Numbered from the stretch's first letter, positions 42,601 through 45,508 are shown. The stretch is DNA of 64,000 nt from Symsagittifera roscoffensis (GCF_963678635.1 NC_087065.1:58182754-58246753); one strand, 5' to 3'. Notes: generated from the letters alone by a model not told the origin. Numbers and translations are program-made.

Positions 42601-44840
42601 AGACTTAAGTGGTGCGATTTAAGATAAGACCGACGGCGCGACTCAAGAAAAGACTTAAGCGGCGCGACTTGAGAAAAGACTTAAGTGACGCGACTTAAGA
42701 AGAGACTGAAGCGGCGCGACTTTAGAAAAGACCGACGCCGCGACTTAAGAAAAAACTTAAGCGGCGCGACTTAAGATGAGACCGACGGCGCGACTTAAGA
42801 AAATACGTTTGGTATTGCGCTCTGTCGCCCATGTCGCGGCAGTTTATTCTCAGTCGCGCCGGTCGCGCCATTACCTTAGGTCGCGCCGGTTCCGACGGTG
42901 TTTTGAGTCGCGCCGGTCGCGGTGGTTTTTTGAATCGCGCCGGTCTTCAATTGCCAAGTTTCGGTCGCGCCGGTCTGGAATTGTCAAATTTGAGTCGCAC
43001 CGGTTTTTTCTTCAGTCGCGGACCTCGACCCGGGAAATCATCACTGTAGATACGTAAAACAAGATATAAACTACCACCCTCACGCAATATCAGCTGCAAC
43101 GTGATATGCTTAGGAAATCTACAACACTCACGCAATATCAGCTTAATCAGCTACAACGTGATATGCTTTGCTTCTTCTAACGCTATATTTGAATCATTTA
43201 GCAAGCCAAAACTCAATTTGGGATTAATTTGCAGCAAACTTCTTTATTCGCCGCTGACACAGCCTTAACAGTAATGTTGAAATTTTGCGTAAATCGATTG
43301 TCCTAATTTAGCATTTCGCCAAACAATATTGCAGATTAATAGTATAATATGTACATAACGTTGAGCTCAGAACAACATTAAACTGTACAAAAAAGATCCA
43401 CAAAAATTTAATATTTCAAACGTCGAAATTTATCTGGATAAAAAAAACTGCAAAAAACCTAGCAAAACTTCTTAGAAAAAATCACTATCGCTCTAAGTTG
43501 CCCAGTTCGCATAAAATGTTTACAGCAAAAACGCAAGTTTTACCTCTCAAAAAGATGGATCGAGAAACAAGGGCGAACGCCCCCCCACCCTCAGAGATTC
43601 AGCCCCCTCACAACCAAAGGGTTCTCACTTTGGTATTTTAATGAGATCCATTTTTGGCCGACCAACCCTAAAGTTTTCTAAATAGCCAATATATATACTA
43701 ATTTTGAAGGGGAGCGCGCGCCGAAGAAACGCAATTTTTAGACAACACGTTTTCCAAAAATTTACCAAAAACGACTCGTTTGACCTGTTGTTTCAAAATA
43801 TTGCCTGCAAGGCGAAACCTGTTGTCAAAATAGGGCTATTTTTTTAAATTTTTTTTGGGGTTTGGTCGTGCTAAACAAAGTCCAAAAAAATTAGAAAATT
43901 TTTTGAAAATCCGCCCCCCTCGAAAAAAATCTTAGATCCGCTCCTGGTCTGAGTATTCAGACATTTTACATAGATTTGAGTCTCTGAAAAGCAAAAGTTT
44001 TTTCCAGCTTCAGAAATGTGTTACTAAAGTTACAACGGTGTAAAATTGTTGAGGCTGGAAAAGATTATTCTAACTTAGAAACCAGTTAACGTCCTCACCT
44101 GTGGGGGATGTTGTTAACTAACTTCTAACCCGAACAGGACTGCTCGTATCAGGGCGAAGCCCTGAATGTTCCGACTGCCTTTTATGTTTATGGAGCAGTA
44201 ATAACATAAACATCATTAACATATTAAATGTAATAAAATAAAATGAAAATTTTTTTCTTCTAAAACTTGAAATTTTTTCCACGAAAATCATCCACCCACA
44301 AATATTTAAAGTACAAAAAAATAGATTTCGCTCCTTGTAACAAATCAATTATGACACATAAGCTTCTTTCAACCAATTTGGAACGATTTCTAAGACCAAT
44401 TATATCTACGCTTACGCGTTAATAACGCGAAATATATCGCGCTTTAGTTGTCCCAAATTGCCAAAATGGCAATCTTTAAACCCTCATAACTTTACGAAAA
44501 ATGATCACAGGTGAATTATCTTTTCAAATTTAAGCTCAGGACAATATTTTTGAATGATATAAAAAAGTTCCTTCAAAAATGGTTAGATAAAAAGTCGAAA
44601 TTTGTCTGAAGAAAAAAACCCACTCCGAGCACAAATGTTCCGTTACTTTCGTATCGAAAGTAACGGAACAACAATAAGTTAAGGGATAAACTGAAACACT
44701 GTGAAAGTTATAACCTGTACGTGGTCATTGCTTGTGAAACACAATAGTCCAGAGGAGTCGACGGAGGATATAACAATCAACAAAATTAGAAGAAGGGAAA
44801 CAAAATTAAACAAAAACGGCGTAAGTTTGAAAATCATCAT
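462..44840 (-). CDS. Polycystin-1/REJ-like multidomain protein gene (22-exon model)
   Basis: I assembled this minus-strand gene by eye. Exons (high to low): 44840-44715, 34462-34354, 32878-32690, 32292-32217, 28590-28454, 27966-27734, 27193-27005, 26594-26430, 17164-16938, 13223-13072, 12355-12108, 10077-9853, 9150-6915, 6524-6353, 5969-5723, 5479-5303, 5019-4839, 4502-4333, 3897-3835, 3712-3502, 3326-3112, 668-462. All introns are GT-AG, every splice phase agrees, and the total is 5955 bp. The order seen is signal peptide, EGF-like, WSC, PKD-like, cysteine-rich modules, a long PKD/REJ region and a SUEL-lectin-like module. Known relatives (polycystin-1 family, sea-urchin REJ proteins) are extracellular receptors that usually continue into GPS, transmembrane and PLAT domains; none is visible here. 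Weakest joints: exon 1, the exon 2 donor, the exon 7 acceptor and the exon 15 donor. The gene may continue left of base 1. Confidence 0.72.
1257..1777 (+). repeat. TTGTTCCG-family interspersed element, copy 1
   Basis: The copy begins TTGTTCCGACTTTCG with an internal inverted CGAAAGTAAC and ends near GCTCTGATACGAGAAGTC. The same order of blocks is found in reverse at 44125-44678, with fragments at 10176-10385, 11380-11965 and 14757-14957. No coding capacity is seen. Together the copies define a non-autonomous element of about 520-560 bp. Confidence 0.7.
2067..2352. repeat. Foldback (inverted-repeat) element
   Basis: The two halves are near-perfect inverted copies: the left arm (CCCCCTAAA, GAAATTGAAAGCGC, CACTCGCGTGCAATTAGCAG) reappears reverse-complemented at 2227-2350. 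Arms are about 130 bp with a short centre. The outer ends carry TATAACxGAAAAGACCC, which recurs at 6310, 15268 and 19968. It is likely a MITE able to form a long hairpin in the intron RNA. Confidence 0.8.
2421..2738 (+). mobile_element. CAGGGGCGGATC-type MITE (hAT-like ends), copy 1
   Basis: It starts CAGGGGCGGACTTAGG and ends CCTAGATCAGCCCCTG, an inverted pair typical of small hAT-related elements. The interior shares blocks with other copies in the window (GAGGGAAGCGC, TTTGGTCGA). No transposase is present. Confidence 0.7.
3112..3326 (-). CDS. Exon 21: SUEL-type lectin module, first part
   Basis: Phase 1 in and phase 0 out (acceptor acaatttcag, donor TCG|gtgaga). The product starts MPDIDVCQGHNITVKCPEGT, then has MSFGVSDIDRC and VPCERTEFCYS. 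The order C-x-G, C-P-E-G, a Y/F-G turn, then cysteines, matches SUEL (galactose/rhamnose-binding lectin) domains found in PKD1L-type proteins and latrophilins. It continues in exon 22. Confidence 0.82.
3502..3712 (-). CDS. Exon 20: helical segment after the REJ region
   Basis: Phase 0 in and phase 1 out (acceptor atattttag, strong donor gtaagttgg). The product is helical in character: SSEIFSALSTIDLVHEMKHV, then VVVLASLSNRVAADQLSEIR, with no cysteine. In polycystin-1-type proteins a helical linker follows the REJ beta units before the GPS region; that parallel is an inference. Confidence 0.85.
3835..3897 (-). CDS. Exon 19: 63-bp micro-exon
   Basis: A 21-codon phase 0-0 exon (acceptor caatttcag, donor GAG|gttaat) encoding VLPPNCREVNNNGQDFC and four more residues. 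It was found only by reading splice signals between exons 18 and 20. Its codon usage and GC content match neighbouring exons, and including or skipping it leaves the frame unchanged, so it could be alternatively spliced. Confidence 0.72.
4333..4502 (-). CDS. Exon 18: REJ region, continued
   Basis: Phase 1 in and phase 0 out (acceptor aatgaccag, donor CAG|gtaagt). The product has GVNNVKKTGGDIIFEGLSS, LNSYYVIMQDKYEGRCQS and NTFQVQ. The alternating beta pattern ending in a short strand suits the distal strands of the REJ unit begun in exon 17. Confidence 0.86.
4839..5019 (-). CDS. Exon 17: REJ region with DPD motif
   Basis: Phase 0 in and phase 1 out (acceptor gttttacag, donor ATG|gtgagt, both strong). 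The product has GVNASCSAQFVNVTHSAD, then YRIECSGYFDPDPAD and KYRLYG. The C-S-G-aromatic-x-D-P-D block with a following K/R-Y strand is characteristic of REJ modules. Two sequons (NAS, NVT). Confidence 0.88.
5303..5479 (-). CDS. Exon 16: REJ region, continued
   Basis: A 59-codon phase 0-0 exon with a very strong donor (TTG|gtaagt). The product reads TYVPKRCFKDGIIEYRTKVS, later YYAVNQPCTKL, with three cysteines. The acceptor is a tandem site (tttagcccag). The second AG keeps frame with exon 15; the first would add five bases and shift it. Confidence 0.82.
5723..5969 (-). CDS. Exon 15: cysteine-rich part of the REJ region
   Basis: The acceptor tttgtatag (phase 2) gives Q-CGNGTKCFPKDI, followed by LFVQCVSFCPRRD and ELNCNSANYTAS. 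Several cysteines and two sequons indicate an extracellular fold. An upstream AG (atcag, end 5982) was rejected because it breaks frame. The donor is the weak point: TCC|gtgcaa keeps phase 0 but is a poor consensus. Confidence 0.75.
6353..6524 (-). CDS. Exon 14: REJ region, continued
   Basis: Phase 1 in and phase 2 out (acceptor tctctcttag, donor ACA|gtgaga). The product reads RTEHSGGSVDITVDFEPGDY, then LIVATFQVDNYTGRVGVAQIKV. It completes a beta-sandwich unit: a GDY/LxVTF-type strand pair follows the DPD and WxC elements at the end of exon 13, as in REJ/PKD units. An N-glycosylation sequon (NYT) is present. Confidence 0.88.
6915..9150 (-). CDS. Exon 13: very large PKD/REJ exon
   Basis: This 2236-bp exon encodes 745 codons (about residues 693-1437), far larger than all others (63-248 bp). 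The acceptor is ctttatttcag (phase 0) and the donor CCAG|gtattt (phase 1). Seen: a PKD-like stretch with IISWGDTSDPEE, dozens of cysteines, many N-glycosylation sequons (NFT, NIT, NDT, NVS, NCS, NNS, NIS), and near its end GQKITLSPELYSYDPDDPS followed by FNFKWWCRN. That last block is typical of the start of an REJ module (DPD turn, then W-x-C). REJ regions of polycystin-1-type proteins are extracellular and mediate recognition or mechanosensing. The exon is uninterrupted and free of frameshifts. Confidence 0.9.
9259..9485 (+). repeat. tRNA-derived SINE
   Basis: A tRNA-like head (GAAGTGGTTACGTCTCCGCC then ATCGGAAGGTC, TGTTCGAGGCC) carries recognisable Pol III A and B boxes; the B box is at about 9307-9317. 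A conserved-looking body (TTGAGGGTGAGGCAACATTA) and a tail repeating TTAATCTTAATGTTAA follow. It lies in the intron between exons 12 and 13, on the strand opposite the gene. Confidence 0.72.
9853..10077 (-). CDS. Exon 12: unassigned extracellular segment
   Basis: A 75-codon, phase 0-0 exon with acceptor ataatttag and strong donor TAT|gtaaga. The product reads VPEYSALQPNLASSGPL, then DLSSCDWTGFDMSYKFDG, with two cysteines. It joins exon 13 in frame. It probably forms the strands before the PKD/REJ part; no family was recognised from this exon alone. Confidence 0.8.
10078..12107 (-). other. Intron 11 with repeat fragments
   Basis: The 2.0-kb intron between exons 11 and 12 contains a TTGTTCCG-family fragment (10176-10385), a block shared with 30528-30660 (10387-10520; GGGTTCTCA, AATCGCTA, CTATTGGCTAAATGC), a 92-bp tandem duplication (11187-11365) and another TTGTTCCG-family end (to 11965). 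Nothing coding was seen. Confidence 0.55.
11187..11365. repeat. Two-copy 92-bp tandem duplication
   Basis: The segment starting GGCTTTGCTCTGATGCTAGC at 11187 recurs at 11279. The two copies (about 92 bp) are almost identical, including the A-run and the GGGTTGCCTTCTTTTCT end. It appears to be a recent local duplication inside a TTGTTCCG-family remnant. Confidence 0.85.
12108..12355 (-). CDS. Exon 11: WSC/PAN-like cysteine module
   Basis: Phase 1 in and phase 0 out (acceptor ttcgttttag, donor AGG|gtacag). The protein has WWQKASCLENKTQ, SMDQCMEHAYKYLYFHNF, QCFLEIG and YDNCR. A hydrophobic/aromatic core between four cysteines is what a PAN/apple- or WSC-like module would show. It differs from exons 3-5 in lacking the CGG and SVY signature. 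A second donor (gtaaaa) 15 bases downstream would be out of frame with exon 12. Confidence 0.78.
12481..12846 (+). mobile_element. Decayed CAGGGGCGGATC-type MITE
   Basis: It shares the order of internal blocks with the other copies (TTTTCTAAAG, GGCGCC, TTTTGGCCTGTTTT-like, TTGGTCAATTTAAA, AAATCCTAGATTCCC). The left terminus is damaged and the right end reads CCTAGATTCCCTCATTG. Confidence 0.55.
13072..13223 (-). CDS. Exon 10: unassigned beta-rich segment
   Basis: Acceptor ctgttttctag and strong donor gtaagt (phase 2 in, phase 1 out). The 50-residue product includes EVSVVVEAGGFGPSGVNV, then an acidic/valine run SSEEEVVVVEPCDFLF. Valine-rich strands and one cysteine suggest an extracellular beta domain, possibly PKD-like. 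The start chosen is the last AG before a coding-like composition, and it keeps frame with exon 9. Confidence 0.78.
14398..14745 (-). CDS. Unrecognised 115-codon open frame inside intron 9
   Basis: The frame includes GLHPDWLKTRIGQFAKEQNT, EGIVHRVQIRLKEDIYIAQQ and KSPKDCAKRLEFVVKQ. Its mixed amino-acid composition is unlike the F/L/K-dominated random frames around it. It lies on the gene's strand, but exons 9 and 10 already join in phase without it. It ends TAA. It may be a retroposed or transposon-derived fragment, or a nested exon; no family was recognised. Confidence 0.25.
   Translation of the reverse strand: MILMRKMRYKLSIIYPTEVISFFSKGLHPDWLKTRIGQFAKEQNTQVNCIVSSLHHFEEGIVHRVQIRLKEDIYIAQQSFQRVKSPKDCAKRLEFVVKQRIRVIYSKKLLRYYAK
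15286..15715 (+). mobile_element. CAGGGGCGGATC-type MITE with 5' extension
   Basis: The right end reads CCTAGATCCTCCCCTG. The centre has GGCGCCACCAGCGCC and GGGGAGCGCGCGCCGAAAAA. The left 180 bp (GAGTTCGCACTTTCAGCCAA, GGGATGGAGGATTT) is shared with 16140-16320 and 30725-30880, showing a longer family form. Confidence 0.6.
16140..16857 (+). mobile_element. CAGGGGCGGATC-type MITE, long copy with internal insertion
   Basis: The same 5' extension and centre (GGCGCCATTGGCGCC, GGGGAGCGCGCGCC) and right end (CCTAGATCCACCCCTG) as the 15.3-kb copy. About 290 bp not found in the other copies sits at roughly 16390-16680, directly before a perfect palindrome. Confidence 0.6.
16680..16731. repeat. Near-perfect palindrome
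   Basis: AAAAATGTCGTTTTTGC is followed directly by its reverse complement, giving a 32-nt perfect palindrome. The flanks ACAGGT and ACCTGT pair further with one unpaired base on each side. It would extrude a strong hairpin. Confidence 0.85.
16938..17164 (-). CDS. Exon 9: cysteine-rich segment
   Basis: Acceptor acttgtttcag and strong donor gtaagtcgg (phase 0 in, 2 out) bound 75 codons. The protein starts IARPTCSNDQVYCCATGKC and has nine cysteines, including a CC pair. This resembles small disulphide-rich repeats such as LDL-receptor class A or chitin-binding types, but no exact match was recognised. Phase 2 matches exon 10. A tRNA-Phe gene on the opposite strand starts 35 bp from the acceptor. 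Confidence 0.85.
17200..17272 (+). tRNA. tRNA-Phe (GAA)
   Basis: A complete cloverleaf can be read. Acceptor GCCGTGA pairs with TCGCGGC, the D arm is GCTC/GAGC, and the anticodon stem TTAGA/TCTAA encloses the loop CTGAAGA with anticodon GAA at 17233-17235. The T arm contains GGTTCGATCCC, and the discriminator is A. No CCA is encoded, as expected for a eukaryotic nuclear gene, and a TTTT Pol III terminator follows at 17277. It has no intron. It lies antisense in intron 8, 35 bp from the exon 9 acceptor. Confidence 0.96.
17295..17492 (+). mobile_element. Truncated CAGGGGCGGATC-type MITE
   Basis: It carries the left-to-middle blocks of the family (TTTGTACTATTTTGAGATAT, TTTTTGGCCGACTGA, AATTTTGAGGGTGAG, GGCGCAGATAATTTGGTCAA). 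The right terminus is missing and replaced by AT-rich repeats. Confidence 0.55.
17526..17735. repeat. ATTATAATCGATTATAAT repeat cluster
   Basis: Palindromic 9-mers ATTATAATC and ATCGATTATAAT recur at least seven times here, and related copies occur at 21410-21560. The block lies between two MITE copies and shows no coding signal. Confidence 0.6.
17766..18190. mobile_element. TGGTCTCTCGAAAA MITE, copy A
   Basis: The ends are TGGTCCCTCGAAAA and TTTTTCGAGAGACCA, an inverted pair. The interior (GACACCTAGA, TTAATAATTATGATTTC, GATTACAATTTTCAA, ATTAGTTTTCAAA) aligns along its length with 20057-20453, including the ends. Length about 425 bp, non-coding. Confidence 0.75.
18191..18465 (+). mobile_element. 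CAGGGGCGGATC-type MITE, 5'-truncated
   Basis: The left part is cut at the end of the preceding TGGTCTCTCGAAAA element. The remaining blocks (AATTTTGAGGGGAAGCGCTC, TTTTTGGCCTGTTTTTCAC, GAGAGCTCGGAAAATCAATT) lead to the family end TTCCTAGATCCGCTCCTG. Confidence 0.65.
19020..19397. mobile_element. TIR element rich in TACTAGTAAG
   Basis: The ends are an inverted pair, TAGGATTGTGC and GCACAACCCTA. Sub-terminal blocks of TTACTAGTAAGTAA appear in both orientations at each end, so the arms fold over about 100 bp. The roughly 180-bp interior is unique and non-coding. Confidence 0.72.
19491..19597. repeat. Short foldback element
   Basis: TATTTTAGTACCACGTG with AAACAACTAT on the left is mirrored by ATAGTTGTTTTACGTGCTAC on the right, with arms of about 30 bp around a 40-bp loop. 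Confidence 0.75.
20057..20453. mobile_element. TGGTCTCTCGAAAA MITE, copy B
   Basis: The ends TGGTCTCTTGAAAA and CTTTCGAGAGACCA match copy A. The two copies are clearly diverged (old insertions). Copy B contains a near-perfect hairpin of 21-bp arms around 20165-20207 (CAAAATTTGTTTTGTTTTAC and its complement) that copy A lacks. Confidence 0.72.
20454..25422. other. AT-rich intron 8 sequence without recognised genes
   Basis: Apart from a block at 20525-20640 shared with 15960-16080 (ACAAGTATGATAGTT, CCTTAAA), AT palindrome relics (21410-21680), the MITE end at 22285 and a motif GCAAATAGCACAGAGTGATC (22720) resembling 28680, I see only low-complexity A/T-rich sequence. Minus-strand frames at 24787-25222 are F/L/K-rich and look random. 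Confidence 0.5.
22285..22329 (+). mobile_element. Right-end fragment of CAGGGGCGGATC-type MITE
   Basis: Only the C-rich sub-terminal run and the terminal AAATCCGCCCCTG remain. Confidence 0.45.
25423..25622. other. Assembly gap of 200 N
   Basis: Exactly 200 N bases, a conventional placeholder length, inside intron 8 of the large gene. True length is unknown and could hide repeats or an exon. Confidence 0.99.
26430..26594 (-). CDS. Exon 8: unassigned extracellular segment
   Basis: A 55-codon, phase 0-0 exon with a strong acceptor (ctttcttttttccag) and a usable donor (GGA|gtatga). It encodes YSYTFNGLYYVPKQQ, then FFPHKKVTTGGVLRS, with no cysteine. It is GC-rich relative to the neighbouring introns. 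No domain is recognised. It precedes a 9.3-kb intron that contains the assembly gap, so extra exons could be hidden between it and exon 9, although the phases (0 to 0) already match. Confidence 0.75.
27005..27193 (-). CDS. Exon 7: PKD-like module
   Basis: The exon contains EVLTGVDVVLRVNFGDTP, resembling the PKD-domain step in which a beta strand leads to a W/F-x-F-G-D turn. The donor is strong (TTC|gtaagtga, phase 0). The acceptor is uncertain. The first AG (gatag, giving an end at 27203) would need a phase-2 partner, but exon 6 ends in phase 0. The GAG ten bases further into the exon (used here) keeps the frame. A small unseen exon between 27203 and 27734 would also solve this. Confidence 0.72.
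27734..27966 (-). CDS. Exon 6: unassigned extracellular segment
   Basis: This 233-bp exon runs from acceptor tctctttag to donor CAG|gtaggc, phase 1 in and phase 0 out. It encodes about 78 residues with alternating hydrophobic positions (for example FNAHAVTRLSV, DDITLSVPGSFLIQMTV), suggesting a beta-sandwich, and two cysteines about 17 residues apart. It may be an Ig/PKD-type fold lying before the PKD-like exon 7. GC content is clearly higher than in the flanking introns. Confidence 0.8.
28454..28590 (-). CDS. Exon 5: C-terminal part of WSC domain
   Basis: The 137-bp exon (phase 2 in, phase 1 out; acceptor gttttag, donor gtgaac) encodes CQGDSSEICGGMGGDD and later MYMSVYSA. The C-x-G-D-x4-C-G-G block followed by SVY is the diagnostic end of a WSC domain. 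With exons 3 and 4 it completes one WSC module at about residues 88-200. Confidence 0.88.
29187..29298 (+). repeat. R1 repeat, short copy
   Basis: The blocks CTCATAGAGTAATTTC, GTGCAACTTCTTAGTCTAAT and TCAATAGATCTAGTTTATAC match 35279-35632 and 37945-38290. This copy lacks the roughly 45 bp between the first two blocks. Confidence 0.7.
29350..29480. repeat. ACAGTGCCGAA motif cluster
   Basis: Five spaced copies of (A)ACAGTGCCG/AAA occur within about 115 bp. A similar cluster lies at 15897-15965. The spacing is irregular, so this is a motif cassette rather than a simple satellite. Confidence 0.6.
29540..30430 (-). pseudogene. Decayed MULE-like transposase
   Basis: Reading the minus strand across three broken frames shows, in order, a cysteine/histidine-containing N-part (ending CPAIHNYRAVDDYIKLCG), then LGCQFLYCQAVFKKFHLATE, and YFEKTLLNGKYP followed after a stop by KMWN. 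The C-x-F-x3-Q-A-x2-K/R block and the Y-F-E-x-T ... W-N end are characteristic of MULE transposase domains. Several stops and frameshifts make it non-functional. It lies in intron 4 on the gene's strand. Confidence 0.5.
30431..32216. other. Intron 4 remainder, repeats only
   Basis: 30528-30660 matches 10387-10520; 30725-30885 matches the 5' extension of the CAGGGGCGGATC-type MITEs and ends in a G12 run. 31080-32216 is AT-rich with nothing I can support. Confidence 0.5.
32217..32292 (-). CDS. Exon 4: middle of WSC domain
   Basis: This 76-bp exon (phase 1 in, phase 2 out) has a strong polypyrimidine acceptor (ttctttctgttccag) and a gtaggt donor. It encodes HICLCGYGDEI through LCDAP, the CxCG turn and following cysteine of the WSC domain begun in exon 3. 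Only the joined exons 3-5 give the complete WSC cysteine pattern, which supports the splicing. Confidence 0.85.
32690..32878 (-). CDS. Exon 3: N-terminal half of WSC domain
   Basis: The acceptor gttttag and phase-1 donor AAG|gttatt enclose 63 codons. The protein contains GCYSLEREKLVS, then APQTCTDTCLDQGFNYMF, the classic first half of a WSC (carbohydrate-binding) domain: a GCY start, then a C-x3-C-x3-G-aromatic block. It joins exon 4 in frame to give ITEG-HICLCGYG, matching the CxCG step of WSC domains. WSC domains occur in polycystin-1 and related surface proteins. Confidence 0.85.
32879..34353. other. Intron 2, no recognised feature
   Basis: AT-rich, T-run-rich sequence with short random frames on both strands. 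No repeat shared with the rest of the window was noticed. Confidence 0.5.
34354..34462 (-). CDS. Exon 2: EGF-like module
   Basis: After a good acceptor (tgtaatttcag), the frame reads LCHEEATCEADE, then FFCGCEEHLFGNGIDHC. This cysteine/glycine spacing is typical of an EGF-like repeat (C-x4-C, F-x-C-x-C, G-x-G, C). Entry is phase 0. The exit used here is phase 1 at a poor gttcgt donor, chosen because it keeps frame with exon 3; a gtatcc site just downstream would be phase 2. The EGF call is firm and the 3' boundary is not. Confidence 0.6.
34535..34690. repeat. GCTCGACC minisatellite
   Basis: Units of roughly 58-60 bp contain TGAGCTCGACCGTGCTCGAC, CCAAGCAAAATATGCTTCGA and an A-run; about 2.5 units are present. 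Related GACCGTGCTCG blocks continue at 34855-34990. Confidence 0.75.
35279..35632 (+). repeat. R1 repeat, full copy with perfect hairpin
   Basis: This 350-bp block is repeated directly at 37945-38290 (about 90% alike by eye), and in part at 29187 and 40823. It contains a 28-nt inverted repeat at 35489-35516 (GTGCTGAAACTAC, AA, complement). The 2.3 kb between the two full copies has no coding signal, so an LTR pair is possible but unproven. Confidence 0.7.
35633..37049 (+). other. T/G-rich intron 1 segment
   Basis: Strand-biased T+G-rich sequence. Open frames here are hydrophobic and repetitive, and I do not regard them as genes. There is no similarity to the other repeat families apart from the flanking R1 copies. 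Confidence 0.45.
37945..38290 (+). repeat. R1 repeat inside unit A
   Basis: It matches 35279-35632 from ACTCATAGAGTGATTTCAG through GGAGTACGATTGGTTAGTAT. The internal hairpin is decayed in this copy. Confidence 0.75.
39641..40215. repeat. GC-rich CTTAAGCGGCGCGACTTAAG array, unit A
   Basis: About 15 units of 24-26 bp (AAAAGACTTAAGCGGCGCGA, CTTAAG) with variants GACCGACGGCGCGAC. From about 40075 the motif flips to the opposite strand as GTCGCGCCGGTC. GC content is far above the AT-rich surroundings. Confidence 0.9.
40236..43030 (+). repeat. Tandem 2.8-kb unit B
   Basis: A direct copy of unit A beginning AAATTTCTGTTAATTCTGGG. Body identity is about 90% by eye, with many small indels. It keeps the 3' half of R1 (40823-40975, including the perfect hairpin at 40830-40857) and ends with a second GC-rich array. 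Confidence 0.85.
42416..43025. repeat. GC-rich array, unit B
   Basis: Same variant order as the unit A array. I count 3 differences over the first ~425 bp. The inverted GTCGCGCCGGTC part is longer here (to about 43025), with extra copies TCGGTCGCGCCGGTCTGGAA and GAGTCGCACCGG. Confidence 0.9.
43575..43946 (+). mobile_element. CAGGGGCGGATC-type MITE
   Basis: The left end is C-rich and damaged. The interior has TTTTTGGCCGACCAACCCTA and GGGGAGCGCGCGCCGAAGAA, and the right end is TCTTAGATCCGCTCCTG. Confidence 0.65.
44125..44678 (-). repeat. TTGTTCCG-family element, copy with perfect terminal hairpin
   Basis: A reverse-orientation copy of the 1257-1777 element. Its terminus contains a perfect inverted repeat at 44636-44670 (TGTTCCGTTACTTTCG, TAT, complement). 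It ends with GCTCGTATCAGGGCGAAGCC. It begins just inside intron 1 of the large gene. Confidence 0.75.
44715..44840 (-). CDS. Exon 1: start codon and signal peptide of the REJ-like gene
   Basis: An ATG pair opens a 42-codon reading frame with an in-frame TAG three codons upstream. The protein begins MMIFKLTPFLFNFVS, continues through a leucine/isoleucine-rich hydrophobic core to about residue 27, and then has SSVDSSG, a plausible signal-peptidase region. It ends with a cysteine-containing tail at CAG|gttata, phase 0, which fits exon 2. The donor is not strong and the intron to exon 2 is about 10.3 kb, so linkage to this gene is inferred. A TIR-type repeat begins about 40 bases into the intron. 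Confidence 0.5.
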
Positions 44841-45259
44841 GCCGAACTATCTCATTATTCAAGCTCTAACATATTTATTGCACCTATTACTTCAGTATCC
44901 GTATCACATCTACTAAGTTCATTTCATGTGGATTTTCAGCAAGAACTTTTATTGCTCCAAGTTCATCGCTCTAAGTCAAAAAGGGTTGAAATGAATGGTT
45001 TGTAGGTTGTAGATTTGTTGGTTGGATAAAATCGGTTTATTTCCAAAACAACTTTTTATATACAAAAAGTTTTTTTGGCGAGGAATTTAAATAAATTTTA
45101 TTACAGATAAGTATTAAGTCGGCGTTTTTTACATTGTCAAAACTGCGACATTGATTGTCAGTTCTGGTTTAGAAAAGTGGGAGATTTTATTGCCTGATTT
45201 AAACAAAACTCATCTGCTTTGATTGAAGTAGGAAGAACACCCAGGTGTTTTAGTTGGGT

Positions 45260-45508
45260 TATGCATCTATTCGTTTTTGATGTCATGAAATATGAATATG
45301 AGAGGACACTTCCGTTCAATTTTCAAAGGTTGCCTCAATTCGACGTTGCACTGGTAGTCCATACCACGTATTCCTAAGAAGCGCTGCAAGAAAATATCTT
45401 TAAAAAGTAATGAACTTTGAAAAAGCAAAAAAAAGCCGGATGTAGAACATTTGCGAGGAGAGACAGTAGACAGCCGGCTTGCCGCCACAGTAACTCAGAT
45501 GTCCGTCT
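45260..45508 (-). other. Possible exon pair upstream of the large gene
   Basis: After an AG at 45509 the minus strand reads DGHLSYCGGKPAVYCLSSQ with raised GC. After a good acceptor (attttcttgcag, 45383) it reads RFLGIRGMDYQCNVELRQPL. Both look more coding-like than the surroundings, but I cannot find a convincing donor that joins them. They lie 5' of exon 1, so they would belong to another gene or be relics. Confidence 0.3.

Noticed and set aside
42776-43135. Arginine/serine-rich frames on both strands over the GC-rich array
   Set aside because: They are translations of the GTCGCGCCGGTC repeat; the same frames are not kept between units A and B.
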